A DNA stretch of 64,000 bases from Lunularia cruciata (GCA_948567375.1 CAOYZS010000046.1:1-64000), one strand, 5' to 3'. Positions 42,091-54,104 are shown, counted from the first letter of the stretch. The notes: generated by a model not told the origin, from the sequence alone. Program-made: numbers and translations.

Positions 42091-42882
42091 TAACACTTTT
42101 GAGATTTGAAGAGGTAGATATAAAGAGGTGCATTGTCATTTCGGATCTGCAGGTTAGAAGAGTTGTTGTAGAATGGTATAGTTGTTAGAACTGTCAATTG
42201 CTTCACTATTTAAGAGTGGCATTTGTAGTATCATGTTGTTCAGTGCTCATAATCTATGAGAATAGATAAAGCGAAGTGTTGTGAAGCAGTGCTCACCGCT
42301 TGAGCTTGATTTCGAGTATCAACGTTGTACTTGTGTTTGTGAGTGTGTGAAGAAATTGAAGTGCAAGTCAATGTGCTTGTTGGATGTTGGATTCCACAGC
42401 CTTGATCTTCATTCTGTGAGTTTGATCCTGAGTGAAGTGCAATCAAAGCAATGCCTTGACAGATCTGAGAGGAATTGTTGTGTTGGTAGTATTCTGCATT
42501 TGTGAGTGCAGTGCGAGGTTGATGTGAAGCAATTTCAATTGAGGAAGTTGTGCCTTCAGTGGAGGGGTGGAACACAATTCTGAGGCAAAGTCATTTTGCA
42601 GTGAAGTGCCATTTTTGGGAGAGCGTGAATCATCACAATCAAGATTGTTTGGAAAGATTTGAAGGAGTTGTGATTATGGAGTGTTAATTTGTGACAAGAT
42701 TGCAAATCAGTGCTTGTTCCTCTCTTCTGGGTGTGGTTTCTACCTGAGAGATTAAAGACGCAACCAAGAAGAACTACATGTTACTATTGACTTTGTATTT
42801 GACCAATTTTGACTTGTATCTCTACAGGAACAAACTTTACTTACCCGATTACCGCAAAAGTGATATTTGCCGGGTTGTCACA
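40457..42882 (+). repeat. B 5' LTR, right part
   Basis: It continues from GCAAAGCTGAAGACACAAAG, matching 50395 onward, and ends CCGGGTTGTCACA at 42882, directly before the primer-binding site. Confidence 0.93.
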
Positions 42883-42889
42883 TGATTTT

Positions 42890-42907
42890 TGGTGCCGCTG
42901 CCGGGGA
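42890..42907 (+). promoter_or_regulatory. Primer-binding site of B, tRNA-Asp-like
   Basis: TGGTGCCGCTGCCGGGGA, 7 bp after the LTR end. From memory it matches the complement of the plant tRNA-Asp 3' end except at two positions, as in Athila-type elements. That fits the other non-chromovirus traits of B. Confidence 0.8.
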
Positions 42908-42970
42908 TACAAATCTTGGAAGTGGAAGAATACAAAGCCAAATTTGAAACTGGGTATCAACGCAATATGA

Positions 42971-44180
42971 ATGTCTGCATCGAGAGAACAACAAGAAGAG
43001 AGAGCTCAAAGACGAGCACTTCAGCATGAAGAAGACAAATGTCTGAATGTCCCATCCATTGTTGACAAAACTGAACAAGAGGCGTTGGACTTTCAACTCC
43101 TTCATGAAGTGCAAGAAGCCCTGCGAGAACTTGACCACAAGAAACGTGATGGCGGTTGGCAAGGTTACTTCACATCTCCCTCTTTGTCCAAGAAGAAGAA
43201 AGAATTGAGTGGGCAAACATATGCATTGTGGCCCAGTACACCGACTTCCCCTAGAGCTGTAAAGGAAGTTGTGTCCTTGAAGAACTTTGTTCAAGAAAAG
43301 ACAACACGCACACTTACTGAAGACGAGTGTCAACATCTTCTACAAACGATTCCTTGGTTGTCCCAAAGGAATTTTGAAGAACCAATCAAAGGTGTTGATC
43401 CTAAATCTTCCACTCGGGTTGAAGTCGACACCCTCATAGCAAAAATTGTCGAAGAAGACCCCACCTTGAATTTGACGAATTGGAACCCCTGGGCTGACAA
43501 CACGGCATCGATACCAGCCAATCCTTCAATTCCGTCAAGTTTAGCACTACCTCAGCCGATCCTAGAGCATCGAACGATGACTTTGTTGCATGTCACCCGA
43601 CACGCCTATCAGAAGTACAAGGGGACAGAACAAGACAAAGACCCCGATGAATTCATCAAAGAATTCAAAGTTATCTCCTTTGCTAACAAGGAGCATGACT
43701 CGGTGGATCGACTCAGAATTTTCCCAAGTTTGCTCCGAAAGAAAGCTCAGAGCTGGTACACCCATGTGACCCAAAAGGGGTTTGTACCAGCGGATTGAGC
43801 AGACTTGAGAAACAACTTCCTGGAATGATTCCGAGAGGTTGATTACGACACAAGTGTCTTTGCGGCACTCCACAATTTAGACCAAGGCAAGAAGGAGAAG
43901 TTGAGAGACTACTCTGAGCGGTTCATGGCCCTATTGAACCGAGTTCCCAAGCAATCGGGGGTGGTTGGTTACTCCGATGCCCAAGCCATTACTTGGTTCC
44001 TCGGGGGACTTTCACCAGAGATACAAATATTTGCAAGGGAGAGGAATGTAACTTCCCTTGACAAAGTACTCAAACATGTCGCTTGTTATGAGGCGGCCCA
44101 CTCTCACTCTGCCGGTAACGGAGAATTAGGGAGAAGAAAGGCAAGAAGCCCAGAAGGAGAGCTTCGCGTAGTACATCCCT
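42971..44180 (+). pseudogene. B gag, capsid part
   Basis: Starts MSASREQQEER about 65 bp after the primer-binding site. The retrotransposon-gag core runs from HVTRHAYQKYKG (43590-43624) through KAQSWYTHV (43744-43770) to ITWFLGGLSPEIQIFA (43987-44034). TGA stops at 43796-43798 and near 43827 and a one-base frameshift near 44130-44160 break it. After the shift the frame is the one used by the rest of the polyprotein. Confidence 0.85.
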
Positions 44181-45054
44181 TTCTTTGGACAAATCCTCCA
44201 CATCTTTGAGCTCTTCTTTGGAATCCGAAGAAGAATCAAAGCCAAGACGAGTCAAAAGACGTGGAGGCAAGAAACCAGTCACTCCTCCAGCGAAGAGTGT
44301 AAATAAGGCGGATACCAAGCGGGATGCCCTCATCAAGGAGTTTTTGGATTTCAAGATCCAGATGATTGGGGCCAAAGATAGAAGGAAGGCCCCAGCATTT
44401 GGGAGATCAAATGTATGGTGCACCGCATGTGGCAAATCAGGCCACGCAAACACAGAATGGAATACTCGTAATGCATTCCCGGTGCAGCAAATTGATTGGG
44501 TTTCGGGATGGAACCAAGACGAGGACAAAGAGGCTGTGTACCAAATGCAAGAAGTACAGCCTCAAGCGAGCACATCATATCAAGGTCCGAGGTTTGGATC
44601 AAGGGAGTATAACCCCAATGCTCCTCCACGAAGGCCACCGATGAGCAACTAGAATCGCCCTCAAAATGTTGCACCCGGAGCCTGTTATAATTGTGGCTTG
44701 ATGGGACATTGGTCTCCAAACTATCCCGAGCCAAGAAGGCAAATTGGGTACGTTCCCCTATGCAGAAATTGTAAAGGATCGGGGCATACGGGCAACCAAT
44801 GTCCTCACCCACCGAACCCAAAGCCGCCTGTAAAGTATGTACAGACCCCCGCTGAGCGTGCAGCAATTCAGCCAAAGGGAGATACTAATGTAAATTGTAT
44901 CACTCTTGAGGAAGAAAGACCTCAAGAAGGAAGTCTGACCTCGGAAGGAGAATGGCCGGACCTTGAAATTTTGAAAGTTGAGACACGCTCCAGCAAGAAG
45001 AAGCGTGATCCCAAAGAACTGAGTACAACCTCATCGTCTTCCAGAAAGGCGTAG
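44181..45054 (+). pseudogene. B nucleocapsid with three CCHC knuckles, two damaged
   Basis: A basic Ser/Arg-rich stretch precedes three knuckles. The first, 44419-44460 (CTACGKSGHANTEW), has its last Cys replaced by Trp. The second, 44683-44724 (CYNCGLMGHWSPNY), has its last Cys replaced by Tyr. The third, 44761-44802 (CRNCKGSGHTGNQC), is intact. Stops occur at about 44650 and 45052 in an otherwise continuous frame. Confidence 0.85.
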
Positions 45055-46218
45055 AGACTGCGCCCAAAGGCAATTCTTTTTGCCAAGGAGGAAAAGATCC
45101 TCGCAAAAGCTAAAGCTAAAGCCTTGCAGAAAGAACTAAAGGAGGCATTACTTAGGACTCGAGAACTGAGTTTGGAAGAGGAGACGAAGACGAAGTCTCC
45201 AGTTTTTCCGGCGGACATCCGATCCAAAGTAAAGGTTCTGATCCAAGCCAAGGTGGGCCAACCCGAGGAACCTCGGGTTATGGCCATTAGCAAGCCCGTC
45301 ACCATTTTGAAGCGCCCCGAAGTCAAGAGGGAACATGGAGAAACTTTGGAACCAAAGCCAAAAGCGAAGACAGTCAAATTGGGAGGAGTTCCCCAATACA
45401 ATATTGTAGTAGATCTGGCAGCCACAAATGCCAACATTACACTCAAGCAATTGTGGGAAGATAACAAGCTGTACAAGAGGCAGCTGAACTCGGCACTCAA
45501 GAAGGTGAGAATGATGTCAAAGAAGGACTTGCCTGCTATCTATCGTATTGAGCAAGAAGATTTGGGATCTCCCAAGGTAGACGCAGAGATTGTAGGGTGC
45601 ATGATCACATCGATACCCATTGACTTCGGGTCTGGTGTGAACGTCATGACCAAAGATACTACAAATCAACTCGGGTATCACACGTTTGAACCAACACCTC
45701 GAGTGTTGAAGTTTGCAGACCAAACCAGGAGACGGCCTTTGGGCATGCTGTCAAACATCACTACGATCATTGGAGGGGTACCCTTCAAGTTGAACTACAT
45801 CATGTTGCGACCAGTGACAAAGACTGGTTACTCTCTATTGATCAGCAGATCCTGGTTGTATAGCGCCCAAGTTGTGGTGGATTGGCATCAGCAGAAGTTA
45901 AGATTCAAGGACATCTTGTCCAAAGATCTGGTGACTGTGAGTTGGACAAAAGTTCCCCACCTCGGGGAAACAAGTTCGTTGGAAGAGGAGGACAAATCCG
46001 AAGACTCATGGTCTTTGTCCTCAGACAAATCCGAAGACAAAGTCCAAGTTAACTACTTGGAATGCTACGAGGTGGATGTTGAAGACAAAGATCCATATGA
46101 CCTCGCCTCGGGTGAACCTGACTTGGAGGAAGGGGGTTTGATGGCAGCCCGCCTCGGGTTAAGCCAAGTAAGCCACGTTGAAGGTGTCATCAACCCTGAT
46201 GACTGTCAAGATGTTTAA
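45055..46218 (+). pseudogene. B aspartic protease region
   Basis: A 364-codon open stretch from 45124. The active site reads IDFGSGVNVM with the catalytic Asp at 45622-45624. The residue after it is Phe where Ser or Thr is needed (TTC, one C-to-T change from TCC). The C-terminal YSLLISRSWLYSAQVVVDW stretch (45830-45888) is the usual end of plant gypsy proteases. An acidic linker ends at a TAA at 46216. Confidence 0.82.
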
Positions 46219-47850
46219 TTAACGGAAAGAAAAATTTTAAAAATCTTGAAGACAGTTACTTCAGAGGAGTTGGCAGGATACACTCCCCTGTTTATAGACT
46301 TCCAGGATGTATTCGCCTGGTCTATTGATAAAATGCCGAGTATTCCATGAGAATTTGGAGAACACCAGATTGATCTGGTTGAAGGTGCAGTTCCGGTTCA
46401 GCAGCGGCAATACCGTCTAAACCCGAAGTACTCGCTGTTGGTGAAAGATGAAATCTGTAAGTACTTAGGAGCCGGAGTCATCTTCCCTATCTTAAGCAGC
46501 GAATGGGTTTCCCCCATTGTCATTGTCCCGAAAAAGAAAATAGGGAAGATCCGAGTGTGCCAAGACTTCTGGAAGTTGAACGCAGTCACAAGGAAAGATC
46601 ATCATTCCTTGCTTTTTACCGATACAATTTTAGATCAAGTAGTTGGGCATCCTTGTTATAGTTTTCTCAATGGATTTTCAGGGTACAAGCAAGTATCCAT
46701 TCAAGAAGAGGACAAGGATAAAACTACATTCACGACCGATTGGGGCACTTTTGCTTACAATCAAATGCCCTTTGGGTTGTGTAATGCTCCCGCTACTTTC
46801 CAGCGGATGATGAATTCAATCTTTAAAGATTTCATGCGCAAATTTGTGGAATTTTTCATTGATGACTTTTGTGTGTTTGGGCAAAGAGATGTACATTTAG
46901 ATTACCTTCGCCAAACGTTTGAAAGGTGTCGTTTTGCCAGCTTGTCATTACACCCAGAGAAATGCTTCTTTGCAATGAAGGAGGGAATTCTTCTCGGGCA
47001 TCGGGTGTCAAGCTGAGGTATTGAAGTCGATGTTGAGAAGGTCAAGATAATCGTAGCTTTGGAATCCCTGAAGAACATCCGGGAGTTGAGAGCCTTCTTG
47101 GGACATGTTGGATATTATAGATGCTTCGTGTCAAACTATGCAGTGCTTGCTGCACCACTTACAAAGCTTCTAAAGAAATCCGAAGACTATCTGTGGGAAG
47201 CAAATCAAGAAGAAGCTTTCCAAGTGTTGAAGAAGAAGCTGGTTGAAGCACCAGTTATGAGGGCCCCGAATTGGGATGTCCCTTTTCATGTATATATGGA
47301 CACTTTGTCCATGGCCATTGGAGTCATCTTAAGTCAGAAGGACAAGAAGAAGAAGGACTACCCGGTGTATTATGCCAGCCAACAACTTTCAGTTTTTGAA
47401 AAGAACTATTCGATGACTGAAAGAGAAGCACTTGGAATGGTGTATGCCTGCAAGAAATTTCGCCATTATCTGTTGGGGTACGAGTTTGTCTTCTATGTTG
47501 ACCATTACGCACTGCAACATTTGGTCAAGAAGGCAGATTTATCCGGGTGAATTGCAAGATGGATCTTGTTGTTACAAGAATTCACGTATACTGTACAAGT
47601 ACAGAAGGGAGCTTTGCATTCAAATGCGGACTTCCTCTCCAGGTTAGAAACTCAAGACCAGGAGTGGGAAATTGACAATCGGTTCCTTGACGAAGAGTTG
47701 TATCACTTATCAGCAATGCAAAGTTCAAGGTATGCAGCTGAATATCATTATCTGAATACTCTCCATTGTCCTGAGGGGATGGACCCGGAGCAGCGGGCAG
47801 TCTTTCTCAAGAAAATGGGGCCGTACTAGCTTAAACACATCATTTTATTT
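46219..47850 (+). pseudogene. B reverse transcriptase and RNase H
   Basis: In the same frame as protease. RT: WVSPIVIVPKKK (46504-46539), VCQDFWKLNAVTRKD (46555-46599, with Gln-Asp-Phe where Val-Asp-Tyr is usual), FLNGFSGYKQV (46660-46692), MPFGLCNAPATFQRMM (46765-46812) and the catalytic FIDDFCVFG (46855-46881). Thumb: FLGHVGYYRCFV near 47095-47130. RNase H: VYMDTLSMAIGVIL (47290-47330), TEREALGMVYACKKFRHYL and FYVDHYALQHLV (47491-47526). Stops at 47014-47016 and 47548-47550 are TGA; another lies at 47827. Confidence 0.87.
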
Positions 47851-47853
47851 AAG

Positions 47854-49035
47854 ATGGGCAAAGACAAAGTACTTCGGCAATGCTTGGAGTCATACGAAGT
47901 AGGAGGAGTGATTGAATCTTTACACTCCAAAGCATTGGGAGGACACTATGCTCTGAAGAATACTGTAAAGAAAATTCTTTTGGTAGGGTATTGGTGGCCT
48001 ACAATGTACAAAGACGTGCATGCTCATATCCAAAGATGTGATGCTTGTCATAGAACAAGAAAGCCGACGGCTACTTCTCAATGGCCTTTGAGACCAATTT
48101 TGCCTTTGGCCCCATTTGAGAAATAGGGGATTGATTTTGTGGGTCCCATTCAACCAGTGACCCGAGTCACAAGAAAGCGATACATTTTGGTTTGCAGTGA
48201 CTATGCTACCAAGATGGTCGAAGTTGAAGCAACTCGCAGAGATGATGCTGAAACTGTGGCGGAATTCTTTTTTCGAAACATCATCTCCCGATATGGGTGT
48301 CCTTTGGAATTGGTCAGTGACCAAGGAACACATTTTTTGAACTTTGTAATGGAGTCGTTAACCAAGTACTTTCAGATTAAACATCAGAAGATGACTCCTT
48401 ATAACCCAAAAGCAAATGGCATAACGGAAAAAGCGAATGGGTTACTTTGCAAAATTTTGAATAAGGTGACTGTCAATTATGCCTATGACTGGGATGCAAA
48501 ATTACCAGCCACGTTGTGGGCATATCAAACAACAGAAAAGATTACAACCAAACAAACTCCATACTTCTTGACATATGGCTTGCATCCCATACTGCCAATT
48601 AAATTTGAAGTGCCGACATATCAGGTTCTTTGCGAAGAATGAATGTCAAAAGAGGAAAGTCAGGATCTTTGGATTGATCAATTGATGTGGTTAGAAGAGA
48701 AAAGAGACGATGCAATGCAAACAACAAAAGAAGTACAAGCATAGAGGAAAGTCAAGCACGATAAGAGAATCAAGCCTGTAATTGTACGTGAAGGGGATTT
48801 GGTTTTGTTATATGACAATCGCCGAATATTTTTTCCAGGCAAGTTGCTTTTGAGATGGATGGGTCCCTATCAAGTTCTTCATCTCTACAAAAATGGGTCC
48901 ATGCAGCTTGTAGATTTGGAAGGTAATCCTTTTGCCACTCGAGTAAACGGGTGGAGAGTTTAGAGATATTGGACCATAGACTTGGAAGTTTCTAAGACAC
49001 CTGAGGTCTATGTTTGCGGGAACGCTCACATTTGA
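47854..49035 (+). pseudogene. B integrase
   Basis: Still in the same frame. Zinc domain: H of SLHSK, H of GGHYA, and CDACH (48037-48051). Core: D of GIDFVGP (48133-48135), D of VSDQGTHF (48319-48321), E of GITEKANG (48427-48429). The C-terminal domain is GPYQVLHLYKNGSMQLVDLEG (48865-48927) with no chromodomain. Stops: TAG at 48124 where Trp is expected, TGA near 48640, TAG near 48742 and 48961. The catalytic triad is complete, so few changes separate it from an open frame. Confidence 0.87.
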
Positions 49036-49044
49036 GGGAGGGGG
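49031..49044 (+). promoter_or_regulatory. Polypurine tract of B
   Basis: TTTGAGGGAGGGGG lies directly before the 3' LTR start at 49045 and is the plus-strand primer site. Confidence 0.85.
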
Positions 49045-49431
49045 TGTGTTGCCCACATTTTTTGTTTTTTTTCAAAATAAAGAAGAAGAAGTGTATAAAG
49101 AAGTCGGATTGCGCCTATATGGCCAAAGAAGGCAAAGAAAAGAGTCTTCGGGATGAAACTCAAAGTAAAGTGACTTTGGGTCATAAGGCAAAGTACTCGG
49201 AAATGCCTTGTCAGCATACAACCCAAAGTAAATTGTCTTTGTATCGGGAGGAGCTCAACCCGAGGCAAAGACAGTCTAACAACCTTTCGTCGGGGTGAGA
49301 AATTCAAGAAGGGACCGTTCAAAAACCGGCGGCCCATACGTGCAAAGGTTGATTGACAATGACAAGTGCATGCAGGAGGTGTAATTTCTTGGTAGAAACT
49401 CAAAGTGAAGAAAGACAAAGAAGCGCAACTC

Positions 49432-49438
49432 TATAAAA
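49432..49438 (+). promoter_or_regulatory. TATA box in the B 3' LTR
   Basis: TATAAAA, at the same LTR position as 32147-32153. It lies 27 bp before the ATG at 49459. Confidence 0.55.
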
Positions 49439-49458
49439 ATCAAGCTTGCAATGACAAA

Positions 49459-52030
49459 ATGTCGAATAATTTTCCTTTGCCGTTGAGAAGTCGTCTTGCA
49501 GGTGATCGTGGGAAGGGAAATAGAGTTGGAATCGCGTTAGTGCATAAGGGAGAAGTCGTGACAGTGAAATCAAGAGATAGTGAGAAGGCAGAAGAGATGG
49601 GAGGAGGAAAGAAGAACTCTGAATTTGCAGTGAGAAATCATGCGATTTGGAGGTTAGATGTAATTGCTAGGATCGAAGTCTTGAGCCAACTTTGGATCAC
49701 TTTTCTGGCATGGAACTGGAATGTGAGCTTTCCAGGTTTCATGATAGAAATCATCGAGAGAAAGTGTCTCAATGGACCCGAGGAAGAAGGGGAGAGAGGA
49801 AATCCGGCTCGCTGGACAGAGTTGGATTGGAGACTTGTACTCGGGAAGGAAGCAAGCTCGGAGCAGGGGGCCACATTCTTGGGGAAGGGAGAGATAGCTC
49901 AAGAAACCCAGGAAGTGAGAGATGCATTCTCATCAAAGCGGACAAAGAATAGGTACAAAGTTGAGAGCTACAAAGACCCTGTGAAGAGAGGAATCCTGAA
50001 TTGCACTGATGGCCATCCTGAAGCCGGAGAGAACCACTTATGTGATGAAACACCAAGCGGTGTTCTTTCACAAGCTATTTGCAAGAGAACTGATCAATTA
50101 GACAAGGTGTTTCCACGGGAGAACAAGGCAGATGGTGTGGAATTTGCGGGATAAATCACCTCCACACTACATTGTGCCGTTTGCAGCACATTTCTACCTT
50201 GGGCTAAATTTGTTGAACTTGGCGGAGTGGACTCGGATGGTGTCGCACTTCCATCTTGATTTGTGAAAGGAGGTCGATGTCAAAGAGCAGCAATACATAT
50301 TGCAAATCAGGAGCACCAACGACTACTACAAGAAGACATGGAAGAACGTGGAGGTCGCAGTGAGTACCCCAAATACAAAGAAGAGGAGTCGGCAGGACAA
50401 AGCTAAAGACACAAAGAAACCTCGGAAGACACGGAGAGGCAACCCGAGGCGAGGTATGGTGGTGATCGAGTCGGAGGATGAAGACTCGGAAGGTGATGCC
50501 GAGCTTAAGACTGAAGACTCGGAACACGAGGAGGAGCCTGAGCTAACGCTGCAGAGTGGAGATACAAGTAGCGACAGCGAAGGAGGAGAAATGACATCGG
50601 CGCTAGTGGCTGAAGAAGAAGAAGAAGTTCAGGCAGCAATTGAAGCCGAGGACAACACACAGTTGGAAGACGAAGTAACTGTGCCCGAAGAGAAGAAGAT
50701 CACAGTATAGAGAGGAGTTTGCTCGAGACATAAGGCAAAATGTGAAGCAGGGCCGAGTAAGGCAAAAGAAGACGTGAGTGAAAGCTCGAGAAGTGAGGCG
50801 TCGATTCCGATACAAAGACTGCAACGACAAAGGCGAGTATTGGGCGAACAAGAAGGGAGAAGGGAGATCACTCCGCAGGTTGAAGTAGTTGCCAGTGATG
50901 GAGTGGAGTACCTGCGGGAGATCGTGTGCCCATTGTTGGTGAAGTTGGAGCACAAGAAGAAGGAAATGCAGTCAAAATGTCCAGAAGTGAAGACTGTTTT
51001 GTAGGTATTATCGAGGTTGGAAGAAGAGAACTCGGAGTTGAAGAAGAGTCTAACCCGAGGTGATGAGGACAGAGAAGTGCTGCAAGCAGAGGTAGTAGTG
51101 AGAAGTCAAGTAATTGAAAACCTGAAGAGAGAAGTAAATTATCGAGAGGATCTTGTGAAGAAGAGTGACATAGCAAGGGAAAGACAAGTAGCTGAGTATG
51201 AGATCTTGAAGCAGCAGTTTGTTGATTCAAGAGTAGAGGTAATCCATGCTATGGCGAGAGTAGCTACAAAGGATCAGGAGCTTGATAGGGTGATGGAGAG
51301 TATCAAGGAGAAGAAGCAACTTTGGCAACGAGAGTTGGCGGCACAATATAGAGAAGAAGACCGATTACGAGAATTACTTCGTAATCAGGAGGAGAGAGTT
51401 GTCCAGAAGGAGAAGGAGAAGGAGTCAGTGAAAGCCAAGTTCAAGGCGGAGTTAGCGATGTACCGAGAGGATTGGCTTGCAGATCGGGAACGTGAGAGAA
51501 AGATGAGATTGGAGCCATTGAAGGAGATAGTCCTCCAAATGAATGCAATGTTAAGTACAGAGGCCAGCATTTGGATTGAAGAGACGAGGTTGCACGAGTT
51601 GAAGTTGTTGGTGCAGGAGTTAAGGCAAAGACAAGCAAAGGATACAGATATGAATGCCTTGTTAATTAGTCTCAGAACTCATGTAGGCAGAAAAATTTTA
51701 TAGGTAGAGGATAACATTTCAATTAGATTAGACTTAGTGAAAATAGAGATAGAAAAGCTTCGGAAAGATGTAAGAGCAAAACCCAAAGTAGATAACATAG
51801 GAGTGCAAATGTCTTAGGAATTACCGATGGAGACATTAGAGAAGAGTGGGTCGAGAGATGAAGATTTAGATAGATTACCCACTAGTGCAATTTTAGATCA
51901 GGAAAGAGAATTGCTAGAATTGGTAGAAGAAGAAGAAGATCCAAGACTCGAGGAAAAAGTAGTAGGAAGTAAAATTACTTTGGGTTCGGGTTTGAAAGCC
52001 AATGACAAAGTAGACATTGGATCGGACTAG
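49459..52030 (+). pseudogene. LTR-encoded acidic coiled-coil protein, 3' LTR copy, lightly broken
   Basis: It starts MSNNFPLPLRSRLAGD (49459). A conserved N-terminal region contains WITFLAWNWNVSFPGF (49693-49740) and WTELDWRLVLGKE. A one-base insertion near 49995 shifts the frame. YIVPFAAHFYLGLNLL type sequence follows near 50165-50215, then an acidic Glu/Ser/Asp-rich block (50470-50700). A long Glu/Lys/Arg-rich coiled coil (50780-51550) leads to HELKLLVQELRQRQAKD (51595-51645) and the tail ending DKVDIGSD. Stops: TAG at 50708, 51002, 51702 and 51817. Product about 850 residues, probably soluble. I recognise no catalytic domain. It is not env-like: no signal peptide or membrane segment. Confidence 0.75.
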
Positions 52031-52824
52031 TAACAGTTTTGAGATTTGAAGAGGTAGATATGAAGAGGTGCATTGTCATTTTGGATCTGAAGGTTAGAAG
52101 AGTTGTTGTAGAACAGTATAGTTGTTAGAACTGTTGATTGCTTCACTATTTAAGAGTGGCATTTGTAGTATCATGTTGTTTAGTGCTCATAATTTCTGAG
52201 AATAGATAAAGCAAAATGCTGTGAATCAGTGCTTGTTTCTTGAGCTTGATTTCGAGTATCAATGTTGTACTTGTGTTTGTGAGTGTGTGAAGAAATTTGA
52301 AGTGCAAGTCAGTGTGCTTGTTGGATGTTGGATTCCACAGCCTTGATCTTCATTTTGTGTGTTTGATCATGAGTGAAGTGCAATCAAAGCAATGCCTTGA
52401 TAGATCTGAGAGGAATTGTAGTGTTGGTAGTATTCTGCATTTGTGAGTGTAGTGTGAGGTTGATGTGAAGCAATTTTGATTGAGGAAGTTGTGCCTTCAA
52501 TGGAGGAGTGGAACACAATTCTGAGGCGAAGTCGTTTTGCAGTGAAGTGTTGTTTTTGGGAGAGCCTGAATCATCACAATCAAGATTGTTTGGAAAGATT
52601 TGAAGGAGTTGTGATTATGGAGTGTTAATTTGTGACAAGATTGCAAATCAGTGCTTGTTACTCTCTTCTGGGTGTGGTTTCTGTCTGAGAGATTAAAGAC
52701 ACAACCAAGAAGAACTACATGTTACTATTTGACTTTGTATTTGACCAATTTTGACTTGTATCTCTGCGGGAACAAACTTTATTTACTCGATTACCGCAAA
52801 AGTGATATTTGCCGGGTTGTCACA

Positions 52825-53500
52825 TAGTGACATGGAGAGGACATTGATTCAGAGTTGGAGTAGTGACCTTTTTGAGGCTGGTTTGGTGGAGATTTCACAT
52901 GAAGAGTATGCATCAACGACAATGATGCCAGCCAAGAAGGATATGCATGGCAATTATACAAATAGGCGGATGTGTGGAGATTACCGTCTTATCAACCGAT
53001 AGACCAGGGCTGATCGATATGCCATGCCTACACCAAAGGAGATTTTTGATGCAATTGGGCATGCAAAGGTCTTCAGTACTTTGGATCTTTGGGTGGGATA
53101 TCATCAGTCGCTGATTAGGGAGGAGGATAAGTCCAAGATAGCATTCTGGGCTATTGATCCTCACGGCAAGGATGTGTTATATCAGTGGAGGTTCTTACCG
53201 TTTGGGTTGAAGAATGCTCCTCTGGGGTCATGGGTAGGATCCTAGCGGGATTGGATTTTGCTTGGTGCTATATTGATGACATTTTGATCTATAGCACTAT
53301 TGTGGAGGAGCATGAGAGACAGTTGCTGGAGGTGTTTGAGGTTGAGATCTCATGGAATCAAATTACATCTTGGGAAGTGAAGGTTCTTCCATGAGAAAGT
53401 TGCGTATTTGGGTCACACTATCTACCCCAGAGGACTTGGTGTTCAGCAGACCAAGGTGGAGGCTATTGCACGTATTCCTCAGCCTACGGATGTGTGCAGA
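52825..53500 (+). pseudogene. E reverse transcriptase, central and C-terminal part
   Basis: It resumes after B with MERTLIQSWSSDLFEAGLVE (52831-52890). It continues through RMCGDYRLINR (52969-53001), FSTLDLWVGYHQ (53072-53107) and LYQWRFLPFGLKNAP (53177-53220) to the catalytic CYIDDILIYS (53266-53295), here with the usual Tyr. Frameshifts occur near 53225 and 53390. The YIDD box, with the Arg-Met-Cys-Gly-Asp-Tyr motif, differs from the FIDD type of A and B, so E is a different lineage. Confidence 0.83.
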
Positions 53501-54104
53501 GTGTGAGCATTCCTTGGGTTGGCAAACTTATATCGCCACTATGTTAGAGGATTTAGTGCCATTGCCAAGGCCTTGACGAAGCTGACCAAGCTTACACAGG
53601 AGTGGTGTTGGGGAGATGAGCAAGAGAGAGCTTTTGTAGAGCTCAAGGAGAGGTTGACATCCGCTCCTATTTTGAGGAGACCGATCAGAGGACGACCATT
53701 TCATGTTCATACTGATTGGAGTATGTTAGGGCTTGGAGTGGTGCTCACCCATGATGATAAGGGGAAGGAGTTTGTGGTGGCCTATGCTAGTCGCTCCAAC
53801 AATTCAACAGAAGCAAGGATATAGTTCATATCAGAGAGAGTGTTTGGCAGCAGGGTGGGCAGTAGCACATTTCCGATGTTACCTATTTGGTAACCCCTTC
53901 ACTCTCATCACTAATCATCAGCCGCTGAAGTGGTTGATGGAGTCCGACAAGCTTTCAAGAAAGCTTGCATGATGGGCTCTGATTTTACAAGAGTATGATT
54001 TCACGATTGTTCACATACCTGGAGTGGTGAACCGTGATGCAGATGGGTTGAGTAGAAACCCATGTCCCAGCCAGCAGAATCAGACCGGAGCACATTGGCA
54101 TGGT
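53501..54104 (+). pseudogene. E RNase H; the E copy ends here
   Basis: It begins with the thumb (LYRHYVRGFSAIAKALTKLTK, residues split below 20 in each reading). It then has VHTDWSMLGLGVVL (53704-53745), QRECLAAGWAVAHFRCYLFG and LITNHQPLKWLM (53905-53942), and ends with NRDADGLSRNPCPS (54029-54072). A frameshift is near 53815 and a TGA near 53971. No E integrase or 3' LTR follows: the sequence switches at about 54105 to an inverted fragment of another element. Confidence 0.82.

Larger units (their letters stand above)
31761..52824 (+). mobile_element. B: complete Ty3/gypsy element with 3.8-kb LTRs, duplication TAGTG
   Basis: 5' LTR 31761-42882 (interrupted by C), interior 42883-49044, 3' LTR 49045-52824. 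A perfect 5-bp duplication TAGTG flanks it at 31756-31760 and 52825-52829. With C and its duplication removed, the 5' LTR is 3776 bp against 3780 bp for the 3' LTR. The interior has a tRNA-Asp-like primer-binding site, a gag-pro-pol frame and a polypurine tract. The LTRs differ visibly, mostly by C/T and G/A changes, so the insertion is not recent. Confidence 0.95.
49045..52824 (+). repeat. B 3' LTR, 3780 bp
   Basis: From TGTGTTGCCCACATTTTTTG to GCCGGGTTGTCACA, followed by the duplication TAGTG. It carries a TATA box at 49432-49438 and the LTR ORF at 49459-52030. The last 800 bp are non-coding and are the best-conserved part among all B LTRs here. Confidence 0.95.

Noticed and set aside
49451-49486. 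Short upstream ATG frame before the LTR ORF in B
   Set aside because: Only 11 codons and not obviously conserved in the other copies.
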